Shown one piece after another: positions 6,968 through 7,795 of a stretch of 7,795 bases of DNA. A program made the translations under genes and the position numbers. The notes under the pieces are model-generated. The model searched no databases. It saw nothing but the letters and a program-made list of their open reading frames with translations, and was not told where the DNA came from. Every line of letters begins with the position of its first letter. Within the stretch, counting starts at the first letter, position 1. The stretch comes from JAABRB01 sp041617635 (GTDB taxonomy: Bacteria; Pseudomonadota; Gammaproteobacteria; Burkholderiales; SG8-39): assembly GCA_041617635.1 (NCBI GenBank), contig JBFJOO010000145.1, positions 1 to 7,795 of the forward strand, written 5' to 3'.

Positions 6968-7795
6968 TCAGCGCTTGTCCCAGCTCGGCGCCGGAAACAC
7001 CACCGGCTTGGTCGAGAGATCCTTCGGCCACACCGGGTAATGCGCGCCGTCCTGGATCTGGGTGATCAGGCCGGTCGCAAGGACGTTCTGTCCCTTCTCG
7101 TTGAACTTGATGCCCTTGTACGGCGAGATCGTGTCGGAGCCTTCGATGTTGGTCTCGCGCAGCGCCACGATGATGTCATCCGGCTTGAGCGACTTCGCGC
7201 GATTCAGCGCATCCGCGATGGCAAGCGCGGCGGTGAACTCGCGCGCCGGCGCATCCCAGAGCTGCCGCCCGGCCCGCTGCTCGTAGAGCTTGTTCACCGC
7301 CTCCGCAGCGCGCCGTTTTTCGATCAGCGACGGATTGAACTTGGTGTGGCTGAAGGCGTAATCGGCGTTCTTGCCGAGCGCCTTCATGAAGTCCGGCGAG
7401 GCGAAGCTCGCGCCCATCGCGAGAATGCCTTTCGGCATGAACCCGAGCGCTTGGTAAGTGCGCACCGCCAGGATCGCGTCTGCGTCAAACGAGGCCTGTA
7501 GCACGATGTCGGGGGACTCGCTCTTGAGCTTGAGCACCTCGCTCCTCAGGTCGGCGGCCTGGGGCGAATAGCTGATCATCGAGAGCTTCTCGAACCCGTG
7601 CGCCTTGTAGCTCCCCTCGGCCGCTTTGGCAAGGCTCGCGCCCCAGGCATCGTTGACGTGGACGACGCCGAGCGACTTCAGCGGGACGCCCTTCTCCTTG
7701 CGCAGGTCGTCGAGGAACGTGAAGAAGTCGCGCGCGATGTCCTCGGTGGTCGGCGTGACGCTGAAGAACGTCTTGAAGCCGCGCTCGGTGAGCGT
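6968..7795 (-). CDS. HAAT-type ABC importer periplasmic substrate-binding protein, C-terminal part (cut by window edge)
   Basis: The last 275 codons of a type-1 periplasmic binding protein (Peripla_BP_6, LivK/LivJ-like) are present. The family is about 370-420 residues, so the signal peptide and roughly the first third lie past the right edge. Seen are TERGFKTFFSVTPTTEDIA at 3-21 of the fragment and the strand-loop LGVVHVNDAWGASLAKA (42-58). After these come SESPDIVLQASFDADAI (92-108), the helix FTAALAIADALNRA, and the C-terminal YKGIKFNEKGQN, which matches the family pattern of a short 'fixed-up' beta segment. The frame stays open to the window edge, so any ATG inside the visible part (such as 7579) is internal. 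It captures the substrate in the periplasm and delivers it to LivHM. Substrates of this family include amino acids, amides, urea and aromatic acids, so specificity cannot be read here; the HyuAB neighbours suggest a cyclic amide or related compound. Confidence 0.92.
   Translation of the reverse strand, partial: TLTERGFKTFFSVTPTTEDIARDFFTFLDDLRKEKGVPLKSLGVVHVNDAWGASLAKAAEGSYKAHGFEKLSMISYSPQAADLRSEVLKLKSESPDIVLQASFDADAILAVRTYQALGFMPKGILAMGASFASPDFMKALGKNADYAFSHTKFNPSLIEKRRAAEAVNKLYEQRAGRQLWDAPAREFTAALAIADALNRAKSLKPDDIIVALRETNIEGSDTISPYKGIKFNEKGQNVLATGLITQIQDGAHYPVWPKDLSTKPVVFPAPSWDKR

Overview
The window is one unbroken run of minus-strand genes from a GC-rich bacterium. Composition, codon choice and gene families suggest a proteobacterium, perhaps Burkholderiales-like, but the sequence alone does not fix the taxon. 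There is no RNA gene, mobile element or CRISPR array, and no gene-free stretch over 300 bases.

In transcription order (high to low coordinates) the layout is as follows. First comes the C-terminal part of a periplasmic binding protein (livK/livJ-like, cut by the right edge). A GC-rich hairpin followed by four U residues comes next. Then come the two permeases livH and livM and the two ATPases livG and livF. A GntR/FCD regulator follows, then an 84-base gap with a perfect 14-base palindrome, then hyuA, then the first 212 codons of hyuB (cut by the left edge). The livH/livM, livF/gntR and hyuA/hyuB junctions are all four-base ATGA overlaps. livM and livG are three bases apart, and livG and livF overlap by 14 bases.

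The genes read as a complete branched-chain-amino-acid-type (HAAT) ABC importer, a regulator, and an ATP-dependent hydantoinase/5-oxoprolinase-type enzyme. The simplest inference is that a small amide, hydantoin, lactam or related cyclic nitrogen compound is imported and then opened in the cytoplasm by HyuAB. The regulator would sense the substrate or a product. The real substrate cannot be read from the sequence.

The layout is a known kind of catabolic cassette, and I see no clearly unprecedented system. The points most worth a second look are the palindrome before hyuA, the hairpin after the binding-protein gene, the degenerate metal-ligand set in the regulator, and the start site of hyuA.
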